Shown: in pieces, positions 23,533-28,777 of the stretch | Layout: each line of letters begins with the position of its first letter | Numbering within the stretch: position 1 is the first letter of the stretch | Translations under genes and position numbers: made by a program | The notes under the pieces: generated by a model | Databases searched by the model: none | Told to the model about the DNA's origin: nothing | Seen by the model: the letters and a program-made list of their open reading frames with translations, nothing else | Assembly (NCBI GenBank): GCA_910587995.1 | Contig: CAJUNS010000033.1 | Span: 1 to 29,732 of the forward strand | DNA length: 29,732 nt | Source of the DNA: an uncultured Oscillospiraceae bacterium | GTDB lineage: Bacteria > Bacillota_A > Clostridia > Oscillospirales > Acutalibacteraceae | Direction: 5' to 3'

Positions 23533-24007
23533 TGCCGGAATCTCCCTTCTCCTTCTTAATGGGCCGAACCGTCGCGGCGGGCCGCTTGGCCTTTTCCACT
23601 TCCTTTTTCAGCTCCTCCACCACGCTTTGCAAGTCCTGCAAATCTTGCAGGGGAGCGAAAGCGGGAAGTTCCGGGGCTGGCTCCGGCTCCATGGGGGCAA
23701 CAGGGGCATACTCTAAAAAATCGGCGGAACCCGCTGCCACGTTCCAGCGCTTCAGGTAGACCCGGTTGTGGGAAACGTCCGGAAAGACCATTAGGCTGCC
23801 GCTGAAATCCGCCGCAATTCCCATGGCCTCTTCCCGGCTGCTTACGGGGCGCGAGGTGCCGGAAAGCCCTTGCAGGGCTGGCTGAGGCTGCACCGGCTGG
23901 GGCATCTGCCCCTGGTTGCCCGGCAAAGTGGGCGGATAGGGCTGCATAGGGCTATAGCCTTGGATGGCAGGACCATAGGACCCAGGCATATAAGTAGGAT
24001 AATTCAT
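23525..24007 (-). CDS. Pro/Gln-rich phage-associated protein
   Basis: This 160-residue protein has a proline, tyrosine and glutamine-rich disordered start (MNYPTYMPGSYGPAIQGYSP). A compact middle follows (SREEAMGIAADFSGSLMVFP, SHNRVYLKRWN), which resembles small domains in phage capsid-operon proteins. A second Pro/Glu-rich linker leads to a C-terminal coiled coil (LQDLQSVVEELKKEVEKAKR). It is the first gene of the coupled pair. The ribosome binding site is weak. An extended -10-like TGCTAAACT upstream on the minus strand (around 24,066-24,074) may serve as its promoter. Function unknown. Confidence 0.72.
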   Translation of the reverse strand: MNYPTYMPGSYGPAIQGYSPMQPYPPTLPGNQGQMPQPVQPQPALQGLSGTSRPVSSREEAMGIAADFSGSLMVFPDVSHNRVYLKRWNVAAGSADFLEYAPVAPMEPEPAPELPAFAPLQDLQDLQSVVEELKKEVEKAKRPAATVRPIKKEKGDSGSE

Positions 24008-24194
24008 AGAATTGTTCCGCTCTTTCTTTTGGATTAAAGAGGCCTTTCGCCTCTCTATGCCCTTAGTTTAGCACAAACCCAAAAAGCGCGGGGGAAGTTA
24101 CGAGGCGTTTTAGTGAAGTTAGGTGAAACCTCGCTTATTCGGAAACTTCCGCCATTTATACGCCAAAAGCCCGCCATTTGCAGGGCCGGTTTTG

Positions 24195-24203
24195 TGCTAT
24201 ACT
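24195..24203 (+). promoter_or_regulatory. Extended -10 promoter for the Cys-rich/HTH gene pair
   Basis: TGCTATACT (24195-24203) is an extended -10 element. No good -35 is visible, though TTTGCA lies 15 bp upstream. The predicted start is near 24210, about 15 bases before the first ATG. Confidence 0.5.
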
Positions 24204-24225
24204 GAGGAAAGAAAGGGGCGAAAAA

Positions 24226-24345
24226 ATGAAACCTGCTAAAAACAAAAAAACCGCCGCGCAAAAATGTGGGCGAAAAACCTGCTGCAAGCACTGCGGCCTG
24301 TGCAAAGAGTCCAAAGAAAAGGAGAAAAAGACCCATGGCGGGTAG
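24226..24345 (+). CDS. 39-residue Lys/Cys-rich small protein
   Basis: The frame opens MKPAKNKKTAAQKCGRKTCC and continues KHCGLCKES, giving five cysteines arranged as a CxxxxCC-xx-C-xx-C zinc-knuckle-like cluster, and ends in a lysine run. AAAGGGG lies 8 nt before the ATG. Its stop lies 8 nt inside the next gene, whose ribosome binding site is in its last codons; this overlap supports real translation. It could be a small zinc-binding nucleic-acid protein. This is a prediction from one sequence only. Confidence 0.6.
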   Translation: MKPAKNKKTAAQKCGRKTCCKHCGLCKESKEKEKKTHGG

Positions 24346-24580
24346 GGTAAAGCTGCCGGAACGCCTCTCCGGCCTGCTCCTGGCCGACATGAAAGCCGCC
24401 ATAAGGGAAGCCAATTTAGGGGAGCACGACAAGCGCATTGCCCAGCGCCGCCTCATCTCTCAGTGGCCCCACGCCGCCATTGCCGCAGAGCTGGGCTGCG
24501 ACCGCTCCACGGTAACCAAGCGGATGGGACGGATTTTGGAGAAGGTCGAACAGGCGGCAGGGAAGCTGGGGATGGGGTAA
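24335..24580 (+). CDS. Helix-turn-helix protein, sigma-70 region 4-like
   Basis: An 81-residue basic protein with a C-terminal helix-turn-helix, ISQWPHAAIAAELGCDRSTV then TKRMGRILEKVEQ, in which the recognition helix would be CDRSTVTKRMGRIL. Such short proteins occur in phages as transcription regulators or late-gene activators. The ATG at 24335 has GGAG 10 nt upstream; the longer frame from 24266 overlaps the Cys-rich gene and has no ribosome binding site. A terminator follows 8 nt after the stop. Confidence 0.75.
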   Translation: MAGRVKLPERLSGLLLADMKAAIREANLGEHDKRIAQRRLISQWPHAAIAAELGCDRSTVTKRMGRILEKVEQAAGKLGMG

Positions 24581-24587
24581 AAAGGAA

Positions 24588-24619
24588 AAGCCCTCGCCGG
24601 GTGGCGGGGGCTTCTGTTT
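24588..24619 (+). terminator. Intrinsic terminator after the HTH gene
   Basis: An 11-bp stem (24588-24598 with 24603-24613, one G-U), loop GGGT and a CTGTTTT tail. It also separates this gene from the convergent stalk-domain gene. Confidence 0.85.
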
Positions 24620-25359
24620 TAATTTACATTTACTTTAAATGTCGCTTTTTGCTTAACATCGTTTCCATCATATTTTGATACCGTTAATTTGAAATCGCCA
24701 GCATTATCAACCCCAATCACGTCCTGAGCAATGCATGTTGCTCCTACGGGAACCCGATTAGGATGATTTGTCACAGTATTCGGGTAACCATACCCCATAA
24801 CGCCGGCTGAATCCACGATCATATTATCCAACGTCCAGAATAAGCCATCCGTAAAACCATCCTCATATCCAAGATTGGTATAAGTATAATCCACCAAGTA
24901 GACCGCCGCAGGATTTTTATCTGAGTATGGGTTTCTCTCTGTCATTTCGCTTACGCCTGTAATCGTAAGCGACCACTGACCCGGCACTGTCCAAGTTTGG
25001 CCTATGCTGTATTCGTCTTGCGTGACCGGCGGCTGAGGTGTGGGCGTTGCCACAGGAGGCTGGGTTCCGCCGTTGGTATTCAACTGGACTGTTTTAGTAG
25101 GCCCATGCCAGCCCACCTCCAAGCCCAGGGCCTCCGCAACGGCACGCAGCGGCAGGTAGGTGGTACCCTCCACAGCAAAGGGCTCCACCACTTTGCCGTT
25201 GGCGTCCTTCGGGGTAAGGGTCCGGCCATCCAGCGTTATTTTTATCCCCAAAAAGTCGGCCTTTAGGTTCCGAACAGCGGCGGCCACCGGCATGGCAAGG
25301 GTAAACACCATGGTGGTTACCAACACGCCTAAAATAAAGCCTTTCCATTGTTTTCTCAT
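24619..25359 (-). CDS. Secreted protein with copper-amine-oxidase-N-like stalk domain
   Basis: This 246-residue exported protein has a signal peptide (about residues 1-28: KGFILGVLVTTMVFTLAMPVAAA). It is followed by a stalk-domain motif, KITLDGRTLTPKDANGK then TYLPLRAVAEALGLEVGW, typical of copper amine oxidase N-like domains of Firmicutes cell-surface proteins. After a Pro/Thr linker (PPVATPTPQPPVTQ) comes a beta-rich domain (WTVPGQWSLTITGVSEM, VYLVDYTYTNLGY) that looks like the DUF4352 immunoglobulin-like fold. AGGAGG lies 7 nt before the ATG. It likely acts on the cell surface; its phage-region location may mark a lysogenic conversion (moron) gene. Confidence 0.85.
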   Translation of the reverse strand: MRKQWKGFILGVLVTTMVFTLAMPVAAAVRNLKADFLGIKITLDGRTLTPKDANGKVVEPFAVEGTTYLPLRAVAEALGLEVGWHGPTKTVQLNTNGGTQPPVATPTPQPPVTQDEYSIGQTWTVPGQWSLTITGVSEMTERNPYSDKNPAAVYLVDYTYTNLGYEDGFTDGLFWTLDNMIVDSAGVMGYGYPNTVTNHPNRVPVGATCIAQDVIGVDNAGDFKLTVSKYDGNDVKQKATFKVNVN

Positions 25360-25384
25360 GTTGATGCCTCCTAAGTATTCGTAA

Positions 25385-25414
25385 ATAGTACAATGTCCAT
25401 CGCTGCACTTTCAA
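25385..25414 (-). promoter_or_regulatory. Promoter of the stalk-domain gene
   Basis: On the minus strand TTGAAA (25414-25409), an 18-bp spacer and TACTAT (25390-25385) precede the ribosome binding site. Confidence 0.5.
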
Positions 25415-25419
25415 AAAGG

Positions 25420-25758
25420 TTAAACATAATATGGGTTTGGCTTCGTCAAAATGATAATAATATCAACCAGCCAGCCTATGCCAAACAAACCGAAGGTAAA
25501 CAGATATAAAAGCCCCATACCTATTTTCCCTTCATAAAATTTGTGAACGCCGAAAGTGCCTAGAAAAATACACAGCAGCAAAGCCACTATCTTGTCTTTC
25601 GGCCTACCCACATATCCGCCCACAGTGTTTTGGTTAACATTTGTGTTGTTAATGATAACCGGCTGCTGGCTTGATTTTAACTCGCCCACTTGCTTACCAC
25701 AGCGGGGGCAAACCACACAGTCACTGTCGATCTGAGCTCCACAATGCTTACAAAACAT
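25420..25758 (-). CDS. Zinc-ribbon and TM2-domain membrane protein
   Basis: A 112-residue protein with an N-terminal zinc ribbon (MFCKHCGAQIDSDCVVCPRC, two CxxC pairs), an Asn/Gln linker and a TM2 domain. The latter shows RPKDKIVALLLCIFLGTFGV then HKFYEGKIGMGLLYLF, FGIGWLVDIIIIL, with two membrane helices. TM2 proteins are common in Firmicutes and in phages; function is unknown. The ATG at 25758 has AAGGGAG 7 nt upstream; the longer frame from 25809 lacks a site. A clear promoter lies upstream. Confidence 0.88.
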   Translation of the reverse strand: MFCKHCGAQIDSDCVVCPRCGKQVGELKSSQQPVIINNTNVNQNTVGGYVGRPKDKIVALLLCIFLGTFGVHKFYEGKIGMGLLYLFTFGLFGIGWLVDIIIILTKPNPYYV

Positions 25759-25799
25759 AGCACCACTCCCTTTTCCTCTTCTTTCTGCTCGTTCACCAA

Positions 25800-25828
25800 A
25801 TTTTAACATTTTCTTCTTTGTTTTGCAA
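25800..25828 (-). promoter_or_regulatory. Promoter of the TM2 gene
   Basis: On the minus strand TTGCAA (25828-25823) and TAAAAT (25805-25800) are exactly 17 bp apart. Confidence 0.7.
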
Positions 25829-25868
25829 TAGAATTTTCTAAATTTTCAAAAAAACTTTCAAAAACGCC

Positions 25869-25914
25869 TTGACTTTTGTGGCCCGATAGTGTATCTTAAT
25901 TACGGGCTACAAAA
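25869..25914 (+). promoter_or_regulatory. Promoter with overlapping palindromic operator for the RHH gene
   Basis: TTGACT (25869-25874), a 17-bp spacer and TATCTT (25892-25897) form the promoter. An inverted repeat overlies it: TTTTGTGGCCCG (25874-25885) and CGGGCTACAAAA (25903-25914), complementary at 11 of 12 positions and separated by 17 bases. The arms bracket the -10 box, so a bound dimer pair would block transcription. The encoded ribbon-helix-helix protein is the natural candidate repressor. Confidence 0.75.
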
Positions 25915-25927
25915 GTGAGGTGATGAC

Positions 25928-26101
25928 ATGCCCCCAAGGACAGGTCGTCCAACAGAGAATCCAAAAGGAAAATCTATCCATGTTCGGCTTGATAAGAAGT
26001 GCGAAGATATTCTTGACCGCTATTCTATACAAGAAAGAGTAAGTCGCACAGAAGCTATTAGAAAGGGGATAGAGAAGCTTGAGGACGACATAAAAAAATG
26101 A
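25928..26101 (+). CDS. Ribbon-helix-helix (CopG/Arc-type) transcriptional repressor
   Basis: A 57-residue protein, MPPRTGRPTENPKGKSIHVR and on to LDKKCEDILDRY, ending RTEAIRKGIEKLEDDIKK. The KSIHVRL strand and two following helices form the ribbon-helix-helix fold; such dimers insert a beta-ribbon into the major groove. GAGGTGATGAC gives a ribosome binding site 5-8 nt upstream of the ATG. The gene sits immediately behind a palindrome overlapping its own promoter, which implies autorepression. No partner toxin follows it directly; a hairpin terminator does. Confidence 0.85.
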   Translation: MPPRTGRPTENPKGKSIHVRLDKKCEDILDRYSIQERVSRTEAIRKGIEKLEDDIKK

Positions 26102-26136
26102 AATAATCCGCCACCTTCCAAAGCATCGGATTATTT
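26101..26136 (+). terminator. Hairpin terminator after the RHH gene
   Basis: AAATAATCCG (26101-26110) pairs perfectly with CGGATTATTT (26127-26136). The loop is long (16 nt) and the T tail short, so termination may be partial. Confidence 0.5.
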
Positions 26137-26146
26137 CTACAACCCC

Positions 26147-26195
26147 GCTATTTCTAGCAGGCTAAATCATTATAGCATAGCTTTCTGGAAATAGC
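26147..26195. repeat. Inverted repeat in the promoter region of the antirepressor operon
   Basis: GCTATTTC (26147-26154) is mirrored by GAAATAGC (26188-26195), and the match extends to 10 of 11 positions with the adjoining TAG/CTG. A possible -10 (TATAGC, 26171-26176) lies between the arms. This may be a second operator controlling the plus-strand genes that follow. Confidence 0.5.
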
Positions 26196-26223
26196 AAGAC
26201 TAAAAAAACCAGGAGGCATTTAT

Positions 26224-26427
26224 ATGAGTGACATGGAAAGAATCCAGCAGTACATCGAGCGCACCAAGTTCCCTGTGGGCAGCAAGACGCGGTACCTGCC
26301 CACCTGCGCGGAGATCGCGGCCATACAGAAAGCATGGCAGAAAGACCCCTTCCAAACCCTGTTCACCGTGTTCTACTATGGCCGGGCCAAGGGCTTCCGG
26401 GCAGCCCAAAGGAGGGCCGCGAAATGA
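26224..26427 (+). CDS. Small phage-type protein preceding the antirepressor
   Basis: A 67-residue protein, MSDMERIQQYIERTKFPVGS, then TRYLPTCAEIAAIQKAWQKD and YGRAKGFRAAQRRAAK. It is basic at its C-terminus and mainly helical. Short proteins of this kind commonly sit before BRO or Ant genes in clostridial prophages, where a DNA-binding role is suspected but not known. AGGAGG lies 7 nt before the ATG, and its stop overlaps the next start (ATGA), so translation is coupled. Confidence 0.75.
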   Translation: MSDMERIQQYIERTKFPVGSKTRYLPTCAEIAAIQKAWQKDPFQTLFTVFYYGRAKGFRAAQRRAAK

Positions 26428-26969
26428 AGGATTTGCAGATTTTTAATAACCCGGAGTTTGGGGAGATTCGCACTGTGAACGTGGACGGAGAGCCCTGGTT
26501 GGTGGGAAAAGACGTTGCCCATGCTCTTGGATATGAAAAGCCCACGGACGCAATTCGCAAGCGTGTAGATGAGGAAGACAAAGGGGTCTCCAAAATGGAG
26601 ACCCCCTCCGGCCAGCAAGAAATGATCATCATCAACGAGTCCGGCCTGTACAGCCTCATCTTTTCCAGCAAGCTTCCCAAGGCCAAAGAGTTTAAGCGCT
26701 GGGTCACGTCCGAAGTGCTGCCCAGCATCCGCAAAACAGGGGGCTACAGCGCCCACGCCGCTCCAGAGGTCTCCCCCGGAGGGCTTGCCAGCCTCATTAA
26801 CGCCACCCGCCGGGCCATGCTGGATATGGGCAGCAGCCCCCAAGATGTAGGGGCTATGGTTCAGGACATGCTGCGCATGTGGAGCCTCCCCGTGCCGCCC
26901 AGCCTGTCCCGGCAGATACCCAAGCAGATGACCTTTGAGGATTACCCGCTTTTGGAGGGCCGCTTATGA
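26424..26969 (+). CDS. BRO-N domain phage antirepressor-like protein
   Basis: A 181-residue protein with a BRO N-terminal domain: IFNNPEFGEIRTVNVDGEPW, LVGKDVAHALGYEKPTDAIR, VDEEDKGVSK, then IIINESGLYSLIFSSKLPKA and FKRWVTSEVLPSIRKTGGY. This is the standard DNA-binding module of phage antirepressors and viral BRO proteins. The C-terminal 70 residues are a separate helical domain without the usual KilA or Ant partner sequence. GGAGG lies about 8 nt upstream of the ATG at 26424. It is the middle gene of a coupled three-gene set. Antirepressors inactivate lytic repressors; the target here may be the RHH protein, by inference. Confidence 0.9.
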   Translation: MKDLQIFNNPEFGEIRTVNVDGEPWLVGKDVAHALGYEKPTDAIRKRVDEEDKGVSKMETPSGQQEMIIINESGLYSLIFSSKLPKAKEFKRWVTSEVLPSIRKTGGYSAHAAPEVSPGGLASLINATRRAMLDMGSSPQDVGAMVQDMLRMWSLPVPPSLSRQIPKQMTFEDYPLLEGRL

Positions 26970-27127
26970 AAAAGTTTGAAATCACCATCCGCCCGGGCGG
27001 AATCAGAATCCGCCGGGAAGGGGAGGAACGCCTGACCGGCACCCAGAAGTATAACCTTTTGGGCGGTCTGCTGGCCGTGTGCTGCGCCCTGGGCGTTGTG
27101 GCCATGCTGGTCTCGCTGGCCCACTGA
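26966..27127 (+). CDS. Small single-helix membrane protein
   Basis: A 53-residue protein translated from an ATG overlapping the antirepressor stop (TTATGA). The first half is basic and beta-like (MKKFEITIRPGGIRIRREGE), the second a membrane helix (LLGGLLAVCCALGVVAMLVSLAH) that ends at the C-terminus, so the N-terminus should face the cytoplasm. It has no recognisable family. The coupled overlap and terminator after it support it as the last gene of the antirepressor operon. Confidence 0.65.
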   Translation: MKKFEITIRPGGIRIRREGEERLTGTQKYNLLGGLLAVCCALGVVAMLVSLAH

Positions 27128-27133
27128 TAGAAG

Positions 27134-27168
27134 AAGCCGCCCTGCCGGGAATGCGGGGCGGCTTTTCT
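27134..27168 (+). terminator. Intrinsic terminator of the antirepressor operon
   Basis: A 12-bp stem (27134-27145 with 27153-27164, one G-U), a 7-nt loop and a TTTTCTT tail follow the small membrane protein gene. It insulates the toxin-antitoxin-like locus from the operon upstream. Confidence 0.88.
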
Positions 27169-27197
27169 TGCGGATTTTTGTATATTTTTCTGGAATA

Positions 27198-27226
27198 TTG
27201 CGAACTCTGTCGGAATATGATATACT
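27198..27226 (+). promoter_or_regulatory. Promoter of the small hydrophobic peptide (toxin) mRNA
   Basis: TTGCGA (27198-27203) and TATACT (27221-27226) are exactly 17 bp apart. The predicted start is the G at 27233. The RNA would begin with a hairpin: GCTTGCC (27233-27239) with GGCAGC (27251-27256), one bulged base. Confidence 0.75.
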
Positions 27227-27264
27227 ATAGCTGCTTGCCCGCCCTATATTGGCAGCTGAAGGAG

Positions 27265-27283
27265 GTGAGTCCATGGACCTCGT
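27265..27283 (+). repeat. Direct repeat DR1 over the toxin start codon
   Basis: GTGAGTCCATGGACCTCGT covers the end of the Shine-Dalgarno region and the first codons of the 31-residue peptide. It recurs at 27421-27439 with 2 differences in 19. Within the mRNA, GAGGT (27262-27266) can pair with ACCTC (27277-27281), which would hide the ribosome binding site. Confidence 0.85.
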
Positions 27284-27368
27284 CATAAACTTCTGCCTGT
27301 CCATCGCAGCGAGTGTAGTTGCCAACTACATAAGCAAATGGCTTGATGGCCAGCGCAAAGGCAAGTAA
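27273..27368 (+). CDS. 31-residue hydrophobic peptide, probable Fst-like type I toxin
   Basis: The peptide is MDLVINFCLSIAASVVANYI followed by SKWLDGQRKGK. One membrane helix (about residues 3-20) precedes a short charged C-terminus with a KWLD motif, matching the size and layout of Fst-type toxins (about 33 residues, one helix, charged tail). Such peptides damage the membrane and nucleoid when unrepressed. The ribosome binding site is a near-perfect AAGGAGGTGA, 7 nt from the ATG. The start region lies in a direct repeat whose second copy is transcribed in the opposite direction by a small RNA. The helix lacks the Pro usual in Fst, so the family call rests mainly on locus architecture. Confidence 0.75.
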   Translation: MDLVINFCLSIAASVVANYISKWLDGQRKGK

Positions 27369-27378
27369 GCCTTAAAAT

Positions 27379-27417
27379 GAACCCCCGGAGATCCGCACTC
27401 TCCGGGGGTTCGCTTTT
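27379..27417. terminator. Shared bidirectional terminator of toxin mRNA and antisense RNA
   Basis: A perfect 13-bp stem (27379-27391 with 27399-27411) and a 7-nt loop, with CTTTT on the plus-strand side and ATTTT when read from the minus strand. Both convergent transcripts end here. Confidence 0.9.
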
Positions 27418-27420
27418 GGT

Positions 27421-27439
27421 GTGAGTCCGTGGACCTCAT
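27421..27439 (+). repeat. Direct repeat DR2 at the 5' end of the antisense RNA
   Basis: GTGAGTCCGTGGACCTCAT matches DR1 at 17 of 19 positions. Both differences are in bases that pair weakly or wobble in the predicted RNA duplex. Here it is transcribed from the minus strand. Confidence 0.85.
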
Positions 27440-27451
27440 TTCCACGGCTCC

Positions 27452-27480
27452 ATTATAGCACAGCTCTTGCAAAAAAGCAA
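27452..27480 (-). promoter_or_regulatory. Promoter of the antisense RNA
   Basis: On the minus strand TTGCTT (27480-27475), a 17-bp spacer and TATAAT (27457-27452) preceded by TGC form a stronger promoter than that of the toxin, as expected for an antitoxin made in excess. Confidence 0.82.
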
Positions 27481-27487
27481 CCCCAAC

Positions 27488-27724
27488 TTACTGCCGGATT
27501 GCGTCCGCGATTTTGGCATACGCCCTCCGGCGCTTGTCCCGGATCGCGCTTTTGGAAGTGTTAAACTGCTCTATCACCTGCTGATAGGACTTGTCATACA
27601 CATCACACTGAATGAGAAAGCGTTCCTCTTCCTCGGGCAGTTCAAAGGATTGAATGTACGCAATTGCCCGCTTGGGGGCCATGGTGCACAGCAAGGCCCG
27701 GATAGCCTTATGCTGGCTGTTCAT
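27488..27724 (-). CDS. Sigma-70 region 4-like phage regulator
   Basis: A 78-residue protein, MNSQHKAIRALLCTMAPKRA, then LPEEEERFLIQCDVYDKSYQ and QVIEQFNTSKSAIRDKRRRA. The C-terminal helix-turn-helix resembles sigma region 4 and the short sigma-like or ArpU-like regulators in Firmicutes phages. It ends 8 bases before the antisense RNA promoter. The ribosome binding site is weak (GAGGCGG upstream), and translation may be coupled to the small basic ORF whose stop is 6 nt away. Confidence 0.72.
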   Translation of the reverse strand: MNSQHKAIRALLCTMAPKRAIAYIQSFELPEEEERFLIQCDVYDKSYQQVIEQFNTSKSAIRDKRRRAYAKIADAIRQ

Positions 27725-27730
27725 GGGGCG

Positions 27731-27820
27731 TCACCGCCTCTTCTTTGGGCGGGCCTTGGGCTTTTTGGGTCTGTTTGCCCGGCGCGCCCCGGTACGCATT
27801 TTCTGCTTTTGTTTGGCCAA
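27731..27820 (-). CDS. Possible 29-residue Arg/Lys-rich peptide
   Basis: From TTG 27820 the frame reads (M)AKQKQKMRTGARRANRPKKP then KARPKKRR; ATG 27799 gives a 22-residue version. No good ribosome binding site is seen. The extreme basic composition would suit nucleic-acid binding, and the position between two real minus-strand genes, with a stop 6 nt before the next start, is suggestive. It may also be a spacer that reads open by chance. Confidence 0.35.
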   Translation of the reverse strand: MAKQKQKMRTGARRANRPKKPKARPKKRR

Positions 27821-27823
27821 GCT

Positions 27824-28057
27824 TTATTTACCAGCCGTGGCCCCCTCGGTATAAGTCTGGGTCTGATGCTGCTCAGTAATGTCCTGCTCTTGGGACATTT
27901 CAGAGGGCACCAGGTAGGCGTAAGAGATCAGCAGCGCCACAATAATAGCCCATAGAATATTAGTAAGCCAAAAGGCTTTGCGCCAAGGCTTCGTGACGGC
28001 CTCCACCGCGTTGACCATATCGCCAAAGTTTTCAATCTGCTTTTCCTTATTCTCCAT
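27824..28057 (-). CDS. Small single-helix membrane protein of the phage lysis region
   Basis: A 77-residue protein beginning MENKEKQIENFGDMVNAVEA. A charged cytoplasmic part is followed by one membrane helix (WLTNILWAIIVALLISYAYL) and a hydrophilic Gln/Thr-rich tail. The ATG at 28057 has AAGGAG 10 nt upstream; the in-frame GTG at 28066 is only 1 nt from it. It lies just downstream of the XhlA-like and holin genes on the same strand, so a role in membrane lesion or spanin-like function is possible but unproven. Confidence 0.75.
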   Translation of the reverse strand: MENKEKQIENFGDMVNAVEAVTKPWRKAFWLTNILWAIIVALLISYAYLVPSEMSQEQDITEQHQTQTYTEGATAGK

Positions 28058-28116
28058 GTTGGCCACGCTCCTTTCTTTTTATTTTACCGCATTTTGGCGG
28101 ATTTTGCAAGGAGATT

Positions 28117-28431
28117 TTACACGCCCCCCTGGCTCAAAAAGAAGACGGTGAGGCCGGACGCCAGGGCGGAGAGGGCGCTGGTGACCAGCAGCTCCCAGCG
28201 CTTGGCTGGGGTGCTCTTCAGCTGGGCCACATCGCTGGCGATCTGCCGCAGCTGGCTGATGATGGCGTCATAGTGGGCTTTGTTGGCGGCGCTGGCCTGC
28301 TCCAATTTGCTGACGCGCCCAAAAATCTCCTTGTGGCTCTGGGTGTTCAAGGTCTGGGCCTCGTCCAGCTGCTCTTCCAGCCGATCCACCCGGCCCGCGA
28401 TGGGGCAGTGAGAGGGATTGCAGGTTTCCAT
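28117..28431 (-). CDS. XhlA-like phage membrane protein
   Basis: A 104-residue protein with an N-terminal cysteine pair region (METCNPSHCPIAGRVDRLEE). A long coiled coil follows (about residues 14-72: LDEAQTLNTQSHKEIFGRVS, KLEQASAANKAH, SQLRQIASDVAQLKS) with one C-terminal membrane helix (WELLVTSALSALASGLTVFF). This is the XhlA/haemolysin plan seen in PBSX-type lysis cassettes, where it works with a holin. It follows the holin gene by about 40 nt in the same direction. Confidence 0.8.
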   Translation of the reverse strand: METCNPSHCPIAGRVDRLEEQLDEAQTLNTQSHKEIFGRVSKLEQASAANKAHYDAIISQLRQIASDVAQLKSTPAKRWELLVTSALSALASGLTVFFLSQGGV

Positions 28432-28471
28432 AGGATTTGCACTTCCTTCCTTTGTTGTTGAAAAGCCCTTT

Positions 28472-28744
28472 CTAGTCCTCCCAGGGTTTCTCGTAATGCT
28501 TGGCCCGGGCGCTGTCCTTTAGGCCCGCCGTGGTGGGGTCGTTCACAGCGGCCCACACCGAGCCCGCCACAGCTACCACAATGACCGGATTACACACCGC
28601 CCGGTACAGAGCGCCGCCCAGCGCGGCCCAGGTGGTCATGTCCTGCCACTGCATGCCCAGGCCCACCAGAATGGGGCTGATCACCGCCACGGCAATCTGC
28701 GCCCAAAACACGGGGTTTTGAAATCGTACTTTCCAATTAATCAT
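28472..28744 (-). CDS. Phage holin, phi LC3 family
   Basis: A 90-residue protein beginning MINWKVRFQNPVFWAQIAVA and ending NDPTTAGLKDSARAKHYEKP, both characteristic of phi LC3-type holins. Two hydrophobic segments (about residues 12-30 and 52-66) are separated by WQDMTTWAALGGALYRAV. Holins open the membrane at the end of the lytic cycle so that endolysin can reach the wall. AGGAGG lies 6 nt before the ATG. No endolysin gene lies next to it in the window. Confidence 0.92.
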   Translation of the reverse strand: MINWKVRFQNPVFWAQIAVAVISPILVGLGMQWQDMTTWAALGGALYRAVCNPVIVVAVAGSVWAAVNDPTTAGLKDSARAKHYEKPWED

Positions 28745-28777
28745 GATAGACCTCCTAAATATATGATTGATGTATGA

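Larger units (their letters stand above)
27373..27447 (-). ncRNA. Predicted antisense antitoxin RNA of the Fst/par-like locus
   Basis: A predicted RNA of about 70-75 nt starts near 27445-27448 and ends at the shared terminator. Its 5' end folds as a 7-bp hairpin (27447-27441 with 27433-27427) with loop AAUGAGG. The segment transcribed from DR2 (27439-27421) is complementary to the toxin mRNA across its start codon at 17 Watson-Crick pairs plus one G-U of 19, the single mismatch being at the A of AUG. The 3' end is the terminator stem, which also gives full complementarity to the toxin RNA's 3' end. It should block toxin translation, by analogy with RNA II of pAD1 par. Its expression is inferred from the promoter only. 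Confidence 0.72.

Noticed and set aside
25928..26101. Type II antitoxin role for the RHH protein
   Set aside because: No toxin gene follows it; a hairpin and a separate promoter region come next, so phage repressor is the better reading.
27134..27168. Terminator hairpin as part of the toxin RNA
   Set aside because: It lies upstream of the toxin promoter and ends the antirepressor operon.
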